Source: a bacterium (lineage in GTDB: Bacteria > Hinthialibacterota > Hinthialibacteria > Hinthialibacterales > Hinthialibacteraceae). From it: a DNA stretch of 36,935 bases. The translations under genes and the position numbers were made by a program. Of the stretch, positions 1 to 7,938 are shown piece by piece. The stretch covers positions 1 to 36,935 of the forward strand of contig WGLV01000023.1 of NCBI GenBank assembly GCA_016125385.1, read 5' to 3'. The notes beneath the pieces are model-generated. The model was given only the letters and a program-made list of their open reading frames with translations. It made no database searches and was not told the origin of the DNA. Position 1 is the stretch's first letter. Each line of letters opens with the position of its first letter.

Positions 1-145
1 GGCCGTCTCAAAATCGGGCCGCCGGTATGACCGGTGGGCTGCAAAAATCGGCCTTTCGCCGATACAGTATTGTCTCCGGCGCCGCGGGGTTGAACACGGT
101 GGCGCCGGAAAGCCATCCCCACAATGCTTGAAGGAAAGACCCACG
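1..145. other. Upstream region of purL, no gene seen
   Basis: No convincing coding region was found here. It holds a perfect 9-base inverted repeat, TCCGGCGCC at 75-83 and GGCGCCGGA at 101-109, with a 17-base loop. It ends in a purine-rich stretch, GAAGGAAAG, that serves as the purL ribosome binding site. The purS gene that usually accompanies a short-type purL is not in these bases. Confidence 0.5.
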
Positions 146-2509
146 ATGACGGAAACCATCCCGGCGGCAACGTACTCCAGCGACCAATCGCTCGCCAAAG
201 CCCTTAAACAGCTCGGCGTATCATTGAAGCCCAACGAAGCGCGATCGATCCGAGAGCGCATCGGCCGCGAACCGACCCGGGCCGAGCTCTTCGTCTTTGA
301 TATCGAATGGAGCGAACACTGTTCGTACAAAAGCAGTAAACGCCTGCTGAAAAAATATCTGCCCACCCAGGGGCGCTATGTCATTCAGGGCCCCGAAGAA
401 GACGCCGGCATCGTTGAACTGACGGTGAAAGACGGCGAGCGCTGGGGAATCGTCTTCGCGCACGAAAGCCACAATCACCCCTCGCAGGTTCTGCCGAACG
501 AAGGCGCCGCCACCGGCGTCGGCGGCATCGTCCGCGACGTGGATTGCATGGGCGCCTCGGTGATCGGCGTCGCCGACTCGTTACGCTTCGGCGACCCCAA
601 TGGCAAGTTCGCCGAACGAACCCGCGCCATCGCCGAAGGCGTCGTGGAAGGCATCTATCATTACGGCAACGCGCTGGGCGTCCCCAACGTGGGCGGCGAC
701 GCCGTCTTTCACGAGCGCTACGACGACAACTGTCTGGTCAACGTCGTCGCGCTGGGGCTCTTGCGCGAGAGCGAGATCATCCACAGCCGCGTCCCGCCCT
801 GCGGAGAAGGGTATGACCTCATTCTGGTCGGCAAACCCACTGACCGCTCCGGATTCGGCGGCGCGGCCTTCGCGTCCGGCGTCCTCGATTGGGAGAATGA
901 AGAAGAAAATAAGGGAGCGGTTCAGGTCCCCGATCCGTTTCTCAAAAACGTTCTGCTGCATTACAAATCGACTCACGCGGTTCGTGAACTGGTCCGCGAG
1001 CGGGGCGTCCCGGTGGGGATGAAAGACCTCGGCGCGGGCGGCATCGCCTGTTGCGCGTCCGAGATCGGCGCCAGCGGCGGCTTCGGAATCGAGTTGCGTC
1101 TCGAAAACGTCCACGTTTCCGAAGAAAACCTCCCGCCTGAAATCATTCTCTGCGCCGAGACGCAGGAACGATACATCTGGGCGGTTCCGCCTGAACTCAC
1201 GCCTGACGTGCTGCGCATCTATAACGAAGACTGGGAGCTCCCCGCCATCTGTTCCGGCGCGGGCGCGCACGTGATCGGTAAGGTCATCAAAGAACCTCAA
1301 ATGCGGGTCTGGCATCACGATCAGCTGGTCGTCGATCTGCCCATCGAGTTCGTCGTCGAAGGAATCCAATACCAGCGCGAGTCGCGCGAACCGCAAGCCG
1401 CGTTCACGGAACCGGCGCTGGAGCCGCTCGCCGATTATTCTGACGTCCTCGCCGAGATGATCGCCAGCCCCAACCTCGCCTCCAAGGCGTATATTTATCG
1501 CCATTACGATACCGAGGTGCAGGGCCGGGGGTATATCCGGCCCGGCGAAGCCGACGCCTCCGTCATCATCCCGCTTGACGATTCTCCCGTCGGCGCGGCG
1601 TTGTCCGTGGATGGAAATCCATTTTATGGCGAACTCTCGCCCTATTGGGGCGGCGCGCAATCCGTCGCTGAATCGATGCGAAACGTCGCCGCCGTGGGGG
1701 CGACCCCGCGCGCCTTCACTGACTGCCTGAATTACGGCAATCCCGAAAAACCGGAAGACTTCTGGGCGCTCGAAGAAGGAATCAAGGGCCTCTCCGACGC
1801 GGCGCGCAACCTCTACGATCCAAAGGGAATTTCCGAACCCGTCCCATTCGTTTCGGGCAATGTCTCGCTGTACAACTTCTCCACCAATGGCTTGTCGATC
1901 CCGCCCTCGCCCATCGTCGCCTGTCTCGGCGTCATTGAAGACGCCTCCCGGGCTGTCACGATGGAAGCCAAATCACCCAAAAATCTCCTGCTGCTGATCG
2001 GTGACCGCTTCAATGAACTGGGCGGTTCCGCCTATTATCAGGCGAGAAAAGCGGGCCTCGGCGCCAATCCGCCCCAGGTTCGCTGGGAGATCGAGCGTGG
2101 ATTGATATATGGAACCATCGCCGCCATTCAGGCGAAGCTGGTGGTATCCGCGCATGATATCTCCAACGGCGGCCTGTTGCTGAGCGTGGTTGAAATGGTT
2201 CTCGCTACCCATCCGCGTTCCGGTTTTGGCGCGAAGCTGAACCTGAAACCGCTCGGCGGAGCGTTGCTCGATGACGCGTTGCTCTTTTCCGAATCGAGCG
2301 GCATGATACTCGAAGTCCCGCCGGTGAATCTCGATCCCCTTCGCGAGTTATTGAAAGAGTATGGGCTTGCCGCGCACACGATCGGCCAGTTTACGGTCGA
2401 TGGCGCCGTTCGGGTCGCCGGGGTGGATGGGAAGACGATCGTTAGCGCCAACGTGGCTGACTTGCGCGCGCGGTGGCGCGGAGACTACGGCCTGACCGCT
2501 TCGGAGTAA
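146..2509 (+). CDS. purL: Phosphoribosylformylglycinamidine synthase subunit PurL
   Basis: PurL makes formylglycinamidine ribonucleotide (FGAM) from FGAR, ATP and ammonia, the fourth step of de novo purine synthesis, in the cytoplasm. The 787-residue length fits the short multi-subunit PurL that works with PurQ and PurS. Visible family motifs are WSEHCSYKSS (about residues 55-64) and HESHNHPS (106-113), followed by glycine-rich nucleotide-binding stretches and a late SAHDISNGGLL motif of the second AIRS-like half. I chose ATG 146 because GAAGGAAAG sits 8 bases upstream. An in-frame TTG at 128 would add six residues but lacks that spacing. purQ follows 23 bases downstream, so the two are almost certainly co-transcribed. 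Confidence 0.97.
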   Translation: MTETIPAATYSSDQSLAKALKQLGVSLKPNEARSIRERIGREPTRAELFVFDIEWSEHCSYKSSKRLLKKYLPTQGRYVIQGPEEDAGIVELTVKDGERWGIVFAHESHNHPSQVLPNEGAATGVGGIVRDVDCMGASVIGVADSLRFGDPNGKFAERTRAIAEGVVEGIYHYGNALGVPNVGGDAVFHERYDDNCLVNVVALGLLRESEIIHSRVPPCGEGYDLILVGKPTDRSGFGGAAFASGVLDWENEEENKGAVQVPDPFLKNVLLHYKSTHAVRELVRERGVPVGMKDLGAGGIACCASEIGASGGFGIELRLENVHVSEENLPPEIILCAETQERYIWAVPPELTPDVLRIYNEDWELPAICSGAGAHVIGKVIKEPQMRVWHHDQLVVDLPIEFVVEGIQYQRESREPQAAFTEPALEPLADYSDVLAEMIASPNLASKAYIYRHYDTEVQGRGYIRPGEADASVIIPLDDSPVGAALSVDGNPFYGELSPYWGGAQSVAESMRNVAAVGATPRAFTDCLNYGNPEKPEDFWALEEGIKGLSDAARNLYDPKGISEPVPFVSGNVSLYNFSTNGLSIPPSPIVACLGVIEDASRAVTMEAKSPKNLLLLIGDRFNELGGSAYYQARKAGLGANPPQVRWEIERGLIYGTIAAIQAKLVVSAHDISNGGLLLSVVEMVLATHPRSGFGAKLNLKPLGGALLDDALLFSESSGMILEVPPVNLDPLRELLKEYGLAAHTIGQFTVDGAVRVAGVDGKTIVSANVADLRARWRGDYGLTASE

Positions 2510-2532
2510 GGGTTGAAAGGAACCATGCAGAA

Positions 2533-3381
2533 ATGAAAAAGCAATCGTCTCCGCGTATCGCGGTCTTGCAGTTTCCCGGCGGCAATTGTGAATCGGAAAG
2601 CGTTCGCGCTCTCAATCGCGTTGGTCTTTATGGCGAGGTCTTCCGCTGGAACCGCCCCTCCGATGAACTGAAAACGTATGACGGGTACCTCGCGCCGGGC
2701 GGATTTTCGTATGAAGACCGGGTTCGCGCCGGCGTCATCGCCGCCAAGGAACCTTTATTTGAACGACTGGCGATCGAAGCCGAAGCGGGCAAACCCGTTC
2801 TTGGAATCTGCAACGGCGCCCAGGTGCTGCTTGAAACCGGCCTTGTGCCCGGAATTCATCCCGGCCGGGTTGAGATGGCTCTCGCTCATAATTACATCAC
2901 CCACGCGGGCAAGGTGGTTCGCCGCGGGCATCACTGCGGGTGGGTGAACCTGCGATGTGAAGTGCAGCCCGCGCGGACGCCGTTTACCCGCCTTCTTCAG
3001 TTCGGCGCGGTGTCGCCCATGACGGTCTCTCACGGCGAGGGCCGCTTCACCACCGCCGATTCGGACTTGCTCAAAAAACTGGAAGAGAATAATCAGATCG
3101 TCTGGCGCTATTGCAATGACGACGCGCAAATCGAAGAAGGCCTTCCCGTGAATCCCAACGGGTCGCTCTCCAACATCGCCGGTTTGTGTAATCCCAGAGG
3201 CAATGTCGTTGCGCTGATGCCTCATCCCGAGCGCTCGTTCTTTTTGCGCCAGGTTCCCTCGACCTGGAGTGGTGCGTGGGGCGAACTACGCCGCACCAAC
3301 GCACGTCATCCTGAACGATGGGATGTGGACGGCCCCGGCGCCGCCGTGTTCCGATCACTCGCCGGTCATTTCGGTCTATAG
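2533..3381 (+). CDS. purQ: Phosphoribosylformylglycinamidine synthase glutaminase subunit PurQ
   Basis: This class I glutamine amidotransferase releases ammonia from glutamine and passes it to PurL. The nucleophile is C93 in GICNGAQ, and the other triad residues are H231 and E233 in MPHPERS. The N-terminal AVLQFPGGNCE motif is typical of PurQ. At 282 residues it is longer than the roughly 225-residue PurQ of Bacillus; the extra length lies mainly in the second half and after the catalytic histidine. ATG 2533 is chosen because AAAGGA lies just upstream and the protein then starts directly with the family core; an in-frame start at 2473 would overlap purL. The gene ends about 240 bases before the next gene. 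Confidence 0.95.
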   Translation: MKKQSSPRIAVLQFPGGNCESESVRALNRVGLYGEVFRWNRPSDELKTYDGYLAPGGFSYEDRVRAGVIAAKEPLFERLAIEAEAGKPVLGICNGAQVLLETGLVPGIHPGRVEMALAHNYITHAGKVVRRGHHCGWVNLRCEVQPARTPFTRLLQFGAVSPMTVSHGEGRFTTADSDLLKKLEENNQIVWRYCNDDAQIEEGLPVNPNGSLSNIAGLCNPRGNVVALMPHPERSFFLRQVPSTWSGAWGELRRTNARHPERWDVDGPGAAVFRSLAGHFGL

Positions 3382-3460
3382 CGTGCAATGCGCGGAACCG
3401 CTTCTTGCTGAATAATAAACAAATCGGTTTATTTAATGATTGATTGTAAAGTGGTACACT

Positions 3461-3489
3461 TACACAGTGTGCTGCTTTGATGGTAAGAT
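3461..3489 (+). promoter_or_regulatory. Possible sigma-70 promoter of the HD-GYP gene
   Basis: TACACA (3461-3466) and TAAGAT (3484-3489) are separated by 17 bases, each matching four of six consensus positions. Transcription would start near 3496 and give a leader of about 120 bases. The prediction rests on motif matching alone. Confidence 0.3.
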
Positions 3490-3588
3490 AACTCCGTTTA
3501 TTGCAAGATTGTGGTGTGCCGTCAGGGGTATTTGTAATCTCTTGTTCAAAATGACGATTTCATTCTGTGATGATTCAAATTCCTGATG

Positions 3589-3602
3589 CGCCCCGCCGGG
3601 CG
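3589..3602 (+). other. Small GC hairpin next to the HD-GYP ribosome binding site
   Basis: CGCCC-CGCC-GGGCG can fold into a five-pair stem. It ends two bases before the AGGA that serves the ATG at 3619, so it could affect translation start. It may also be chance in GC-rich DNA. Confidence 0.25.
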
Positions 3603-3618
3603 TTAGGAAAGCGAGGCG

Positions 3619-4653
3619 ATGACGTTGGAATCCTCATTACCCCCCAGGACGGAAGACGGCTTGACCACGCGGGAAGCCGGTCAGGAATTCATCCCGCTCG
3701 ACGCCAACCAGTTGACGCCGGGTAAAGAATATCAATTCCCCATTTACCTTTTTCACGAGGGCCGGAACCGGTACGTCCTTTTTAAAAACGAGAACGACTC
3801 GATTTCCTCGGGGCAAATGGAGTCGTTGACCCGCGAGGGCAAGCGCTCGGTTTTTATCCCCAAAGGTAATCTTCAGGAACTCAATCAGGCGCTGACTGAA
3901 AATCTGGCCGGTCTGATCGATGATCCGTCCGTTCCAATTGAAGCCAAAACTCAGCGGGTTCATGCCGTCTCCAGAACGGTAATGCAGAACCTGTTTGACG
4001 CCCCTCCTGACAACAAGGCCTTCATCCAGACCTCAAAACACGTCAGCGATTCAATGGCTGAATTGATGATCCGTGAACCGGCCTCGATCTCCCAGTTGGC
4101 CACATTACGCACATACGATTACTACACCTATACTCACAGCATGAACGTCTGTGTTCTCGCCGTTGGGCTGTATTCCTATATGAATCCACGTGAAACGCCA
4201 GACACCATTAAAGATATCGCCCGCGGAATGCTGCTGCACGATATCGGCAAATGCGACGTGCCCACCGAGTTGACCAACAAAAAAGGCAAACTCTCCGACG
4301 CCGAGTGGGACGTTATGAAAAGCCATACAGTCAAAGGCTTCCACCGGCTCGAAACCGACGAACAGCTCACCAGCGATTCGCGTGGAGTATCGCTAATGCA
4401 CCATGAAGCGCTCGATGGCTCGGGTTATCCCGATGGGCGCGGGGCCTCCAACATCCCGTTCACTTCGCGTTTGTGCAAGGTGGTTGACGTGTATGATGCC
4501 CTCACCTCGCGCCGCTCGTATAAAAAAGGTCTTAAACCCTTTGAAGCCCTTCGCTTGATGACCTCTGAAATGAAAGACAAGATCGATCAGAACATTCTGC
4601 GTGAATTTATCCTCTTTATGGATCAACTTAGCAAAGCGAACGTCCGCCGCTGA
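3619..4653 (+). CDS. HD-GYP domain cyclic-di-GMP phosphodiesterase
   Basis: The protein probably hydrolyses the second messenger cyclic di-GMP and so influences motility or surface attachment. It has 344 residues. The N-terminal 130 or so form a non-catalytic module like those found ahead of HD-GYP domains, which may sense or dimerise. The HD-GYP domain follows: H173 in YTHSMNV, the HD pair H207-D208 in LLHDIGK, HHE at 261-263, and GYP at 269-271 in the diagnostic HHExxDGxGYP motif. All metal-ligand motifs look intact, so activity is expected. No signal peptide or membrane segment is visible, so it should be cytoplasmic. There is no receiver domain; how it is controlled is unknown. Confidence 0.92.
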   Translation: MTLESSLPPRTEDGLTTREAGQEFIPLDANQLTPGKEYQFPIYLFHEGRNRYVLFKNENDSISSGQMESLTREGKRSVFIPKGNLQELNQALTENLAGLIDDPSVPIEAKTQRVHAVSRTVMQNLFDAPPDNKAFIQTSKHVSDSMAELMIREPASISQLATLRTYDYYTYTHSMNVCVLAVGLYSYMNPRETPDTIKDIARGMLLHDIGKCDVPTELTNKKGKLSDAEWDVMKSHTVKGFHRLETDEQLTSDSRGVSLMHHEALDGSGYPDGRGASNIPFTSRLCKVVDVYDALTSRRSYKKGLKPFEALRLMTSEMKDKIDQNILREFILFMDQLSKANVRR

Positions 4654-4739
4654 ACCAGATCCGCGCCGCTGGCACAAGGCGGAACGCGCGATCCGTGCTA
4701 CACTATTGTATTGAATAAATCCAGAACGATAGAGATTGT

Positions 4740-5729
4740 GTGACGATTGGTATGGACCTGTCCAACAAACAGAATCTGGCGCGTGAATTCACCCGCGAAA
4801 TCGCGAAAAACAAGGCGAAGCAGTTGGGGGTGAAAACGGACGAAATCACCACCCGGGTGGTCGATGGCCAGGCGCGCTGGGTCAAAAAGATTGATGTCGC
4901 CTCCGAGTTGGAACGTCAGCGCCAGATCAGCGCCAAAAGCGTCATCCGTTCCATCCGCGGCGGAGAAAACAGTCTCTATGGACGGATTCAGGCTGAATCG
5001 GATCGCATCCAGCTCCTGCTGGCTGAATACGCCGAAAGCGAAGAACTGAATCCCATTGAGCGCCGCGATGCGTCCGCCATGCTCGAAAAAATCGTCGCCC
5101 GCGCGCATGATACCGCCTCTCAGATCGCCGGCAACGAAGATCAGATCGAAACCACCAAAGCTCAAGACCCCGTCTTTCAGCAGGCTGAACCCCTCCTGCT
5201 GGCGATGCACGCCGCCAAAAAAGAAGGCGATATCAAAAAACTTCAGCAGTTGAGCGTACAGAACGGCGACCTGCTGCGCAAATACGAGATCCGCCGTAAA
5301 TCCATCCAGCCGCTGATTCAGACCGCCAAATCGCTGCGCCTGGTGTTGCAGAAAGAATTCTGGCGCGTGCTTCAACATTCATGGAAACTTCATGCCGCTC
5401 GCGTTCGCCGCGCCGCCTATCTTTTACAGAACGTGGATAACGCCCGCAAGCAGACAAAAGCCGCGCAATGGAAAGAAGACCTCGAATTCGTCGAGATCAA
5501 TGACAAAGCGTTTGAAATCCGCCTGACGAACTTGTCGTCCAAATGCCCCGCCGCTGACAAGGATGAAGATGTTCAAATGAAAGAGTGGGATCCCGTTCTC
5601 GCTACGATGGTGGAACTGCTTGACGATTGGGTTGAGTTCGGCGGTCAGGCGGCACAGGCCGCGGCTGCGTATACCAAACCCGACGGGGGGTCTTCATCCC
5701 GCATGGCGTTTCAGGATCAAAAAGATTGA
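4740..5729 (+). CDS. Unrecognised helical protein
   Basis: I do not recognise this family. The 329-residue product is charged and strongly helix-favouring, with likely coiled-coil stretches around residues 60-190 and a KEGDIKKLQQ-type segment in the middle. It has no signal peptide, membrane segment or cysteine cluster. It looks like a cytoplasmic structural or adaptor protein. The longest reading uses GTG 4740; ATG 4752, four codons later, is an equally plausible start, and neither has a strong ribosome binding site. Codon choice resembles the flanking genes, so it is very likely real. It lies 86 bases after the HD-GYP gene on the same strand, which allows but does not show a shared role in signalling. 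Confidence 0.75.
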   Translation: MTIGMDLSNKQNLAREFTREIAKNKAKQLGVKTDEITTRVVDGQARWVKKIDVASELERQRQISAKSVIRSIRGGENSLYGRIQAESDRIQLLLAEYAESEELNPIERRDASAMLEKIVARAHDTASQIAGNEDQIETTKAQDPVFQQAEPLLLAMHAAKKEGDIKKLQQLSVQNGDLLRKYEIRRKSIQPLIQTAKSLRLVLQKEFWRVLQHSWKLHAARVRRAAYLLQNVDNARKQTKAAQWKEDLEFVEINDKAFEIRLTNLSSKCPAADKDEDVQMKEWDPVLATMVELLDDWVEFGGQAAQAAAAYTKPDGGSSSRMAFQDQKD

Positions 5730-5816
5730 TTTTTATTCTTCGTCCATCCACGTTTGTTTTACGCGTTCCAACAGAGGCTCCTCTCCCGTAATCTTATTCA
5801 TACAATCTCTGCGTAG

Positions 5817-5822
5817 TATGAT
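5817..5822 (+). promoter_or_regulatory. Possible -10 box ahead of the glycerophosphodiesterase operon
   Basis: TATGAT matches five of six bases of the sigma-70 -10 consensus and lies about 105 bases before the start codon. The -35 region, TTATTC at a 17-base spacing, is poor. It is offered as the best candidate in this 197-base gap. Confidence 0.25.
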
Positions 5823-5926
5823 GGTTCCCGTGGACGCGGCCCAAATAAGTCCGTCTGTAACACTGGCGGCGCGCCCGCGAATGGTTGTAAACGGCACAAC
5901 AATCCTGAATTCTGGAGAATAACGTA

Positions 5927-6712
5927 ATGACCCGTCTGTTTCATTTCGCGCCCTGGCTGCTGCTTGCCTGCCTGCCCGTCTGTTCGGCTCAACCGCTGGT
6001 GATCGCTCATCGCGGCAATAGCAGCGTCGCGCCTGAAAACACGCTCGCTTCGTTTCGCGCCGCCGTCGAGCTTGATCCTCAACCCGCGTATGTTGAACTC
6101 GATATCCATCGTTCTTCTGACGGCGTGCTGGTCGTGTGTCATGATGAAGACACGGCGCGAACCACGGGCGTTCCCGGTCTGATTCGCGAGCAGCCGTTCG
6201 CCGCGCTGCGCAAACTCGACGCGGGCTACGCGGCTCAGTTCGGCGGCCGTTTTAAAAACGAACGTCTCCCGCGTCTGGAAGAGGTGCTCGACCTGGTCAA
6301 AGACACCCCGGTGGGCGTTATGATCGAGTGCAAACAGCTATTGGTTGAAGACCAGGTGATCGACATCCTGCGTAAGCGGAATGAACTCGATAAACACGTC
6401 CTCGCCAGTTTCGACGAGATGACGATTTACCGCGCCAAACAGATCGAACCCCGCCTGCGTACGCTTTATCTCGCCGGTGAGCTCAACGACGTAGGGATAT
6501 GGCGCGGCAAAGACGTCAACGCCGATATCATTGGCGCTCAGTTTAAATCATCGCTTGACAGTCTCGCCCGGGCGCGTGAAAAAGGCTTCAAGGTCTGGGT
6601 CTGGACGGTGGATGATGAAGACATGATGAAAACCCTGTTCAACGCCCCTGTCGACGGTCTGATTACCAATCATCCCGCCCGGGCCTTGTCGGTGTTGAAG
6701 GCGATGAACTAA
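5927..6712 (+). CDS. Exported glycerophosphodiester phosphodiesterase
   Basis: This GDPD-family enzyme splits glycerophosphodiesters from phospholipid turnover into glycerol 3-phosphate and an alcohol. The first 21 residues form a signal peptide (hydrophobic core, then CSA-QP), so it should act outside the cytoplasmic membrane. Family residues are visible: H28-R29 in IAHRGN, the APENT motif (35-39), E57 and D59 in VELDIH, and H72-D73 in VCHDED. The 261-residue length is normal for the family. GGAG lies nine bases before the ATG. The htrA-like gene starts 27 bases downstream, so the two likely share a transcript with the AsmA-like gene, a grouping that points to envelope maintenance. Confidence 0.92.
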   Translation: MTRLFHFAPWLLLACLPVCSAQPLVIAHRGNSSVAPENTLASFRAAVELDPQPAYVELDIHRSSDGVLVVCHDEDTARTTGVPGLIREQPFAALRKLDAGYAAQFGGRFKNERLPRLEEVLDLVKDTPVGVMIECKQLLVEDQVIDILRKRNELDKHVLASFDEMTIYRAKQIEPRLRTLYLAGELNDVGIWRGKDVNADIIGAQFKSSLDSLARAREKGFKVWVWTVDDEDMMKTLFNAPVDGLITNHPARALSVLKAMN

Positions 6713-6739
6713 GCCATTCGGCGAAGGGAGAGCGATGTC

Positions 6740-7885
6740 ATGAAAAACATGTGGACCATCGTTCTGCGCCTCGTTTTGATGGCGCTGCTGGTTTCGCTGC
6801 TGATCACGGTCTTAAACACGCTGGGCGTGCCCAATCCGTTTTACAATCCCTTCGCCCGGCCCGCCGCCATCCCTCGTGCGGTCACCCCCGGAGGCTCGGT
6901 TGGCGCCGATGAACAGAACAACATCGATATCTTCAAGCGCTTTTCTCCCTCGGTGACCTTCATCACCAATTCCGAATACCGCCGTCAGAGTCTCTTTTCA
7001 CTCAACGCCGTCGAAATCCCCACCGGGTCCGGATCGGGATTCATCTGGGATCACGACGGTCACGTCGTCACCAATTTCCATGTCGTGTATCAGGCCGATG
7101 TGATTACCGTCACCCTTCACGATCAGAGCGCGTGGCGTGCGGCGGTGGTGGGGTACGACGCCGATTACGACCTCGCCGTCTTGAAGATCGGCGCGCCTCA
7201 AGACCGCCTTCAACCGGTGCTGGTGGGCGAGTCGAACGAGTTGCAGGTCGGGCAGAAGGTGCTCGCCATCGGCAACCCCTTCGGCCTCGATTCCACCCTG
7301 ACGGTCGGCGTCATCAGCGCCCTGGGCCGCACGATTGAAGCCATGAGCGGCCGCACCATCTTCGATGTGATTCAGACCGACGCCGCTATCAACCCCGGCA
7401 ACTCCGGCGGGCCGCTGCTCGATTCATCCGGCCGGCTGATCGGCATCAATACCGCCATCCTCAGTCCCAGCCGCACCAACGCCGGGATCGGCTTCGCCGT
7501 ACCGGTTGACACCATTAACCGCGTCATTCCCCAGTTGATATCGCGCGGCGAATACCGCAAACCGGTGCTCGGCGTGGTCCTGATGCCGAGGTACATTCTT
7601 GGCCAGTTGGGCATGGATGATTTGAAAGGCGTGATGATCATGCGCGTTCAGCCGGGCGGACCCGCGCAGAAAGCGGGGCTGCGTGAAACCGTTGTCGACC
7701 GCAACGGCGACATCAATCTGGGCGATGTGATCGTCGCGGTGGATGAATTTGAAGTGTCCAATGAAGACGATCTTTTTCACGCGCTCGATTCTCATTCGCC
7801 CGGCGATACGGTGACCTTGCGCATCGTTCGAAACGGCAAAGAAGAAAAAGTCTCTATGCAGCTCGGCGTCAGTCAGGAACAATAA
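6740..7885 (+). CDS. HtrA/DegP-type serine protease with one PDZ domain
   Basis: This S1C-family protease probably degrades misfolded envelope proteins. An N-terminal membrane segment (about residues 5-30) acts as an anchor or uncleaved signal, placing the catalytic part in the periplasm. The triad is H114 in TNFHVV, D144 in DYDLAVLKI, and S222 in NPGNSGGPLL. A single PDZ domain follows, from about residue 270 to the end at 381, rather than the two of DegP, so it is closer to DegS or the trypsin-like Deg1 proteases. GGGAG precedes the ATG. It sits between the exported phosphodiesterase and the AsmA-like gene, 27 and 53 bases away. Confidence 0.94.
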   Translation: MKNMWTIVLRLVLMALLVSLLITVLNTLGVPNPFYNPFARPAAIPRAVTPGGSVGADEQNNIDIFKRFSPSVTFITNSEYRRQSLFSLNAVEIPTGSGSGFIWDHDGHVVTNFHVVYQADVITVTLHDQSAWRAAVVGYDADYDLAVLKIGAPQDRLQPVLVGESNELQVGQKVLAIGNPFGLDSTLTVGVISALGRTIEAMSGRTIFDVIQTDAAINPGNSGGPLLDSSGRLIGINTAILSPSRTNAGIGFAVPVDTINRVIPQLISRGEYRKPVLGVVLMPRYILGQLGMDDLKGVMIMRVQPGGPAQKAGLRETVVDRNGDINLGDVIVAVDEFEVSNEDDLFHALDSHSPGDTVTLRIVRNGKEEKVSMQLGVSQEQ

Positions 7886-7938
7886 GGATGGTGAATCTAT
7901 CGCCCGCTGGCCGGTCATCCGCCGGGGAGTCGATTTGA

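Noticed and set aside
47-63. Hairpin ATCGGC-CTTTC-GCCGAT near the left edge as a terminator
   Set aside because: The stem is six pairs only and no T tract follows.
581-1660. Long minus-strand reading frame inside purL
   Set aside because: It is antisense to a fully supported purL and has the arginine- and aspartate-rich composition typical of GC-rich shadow frames.
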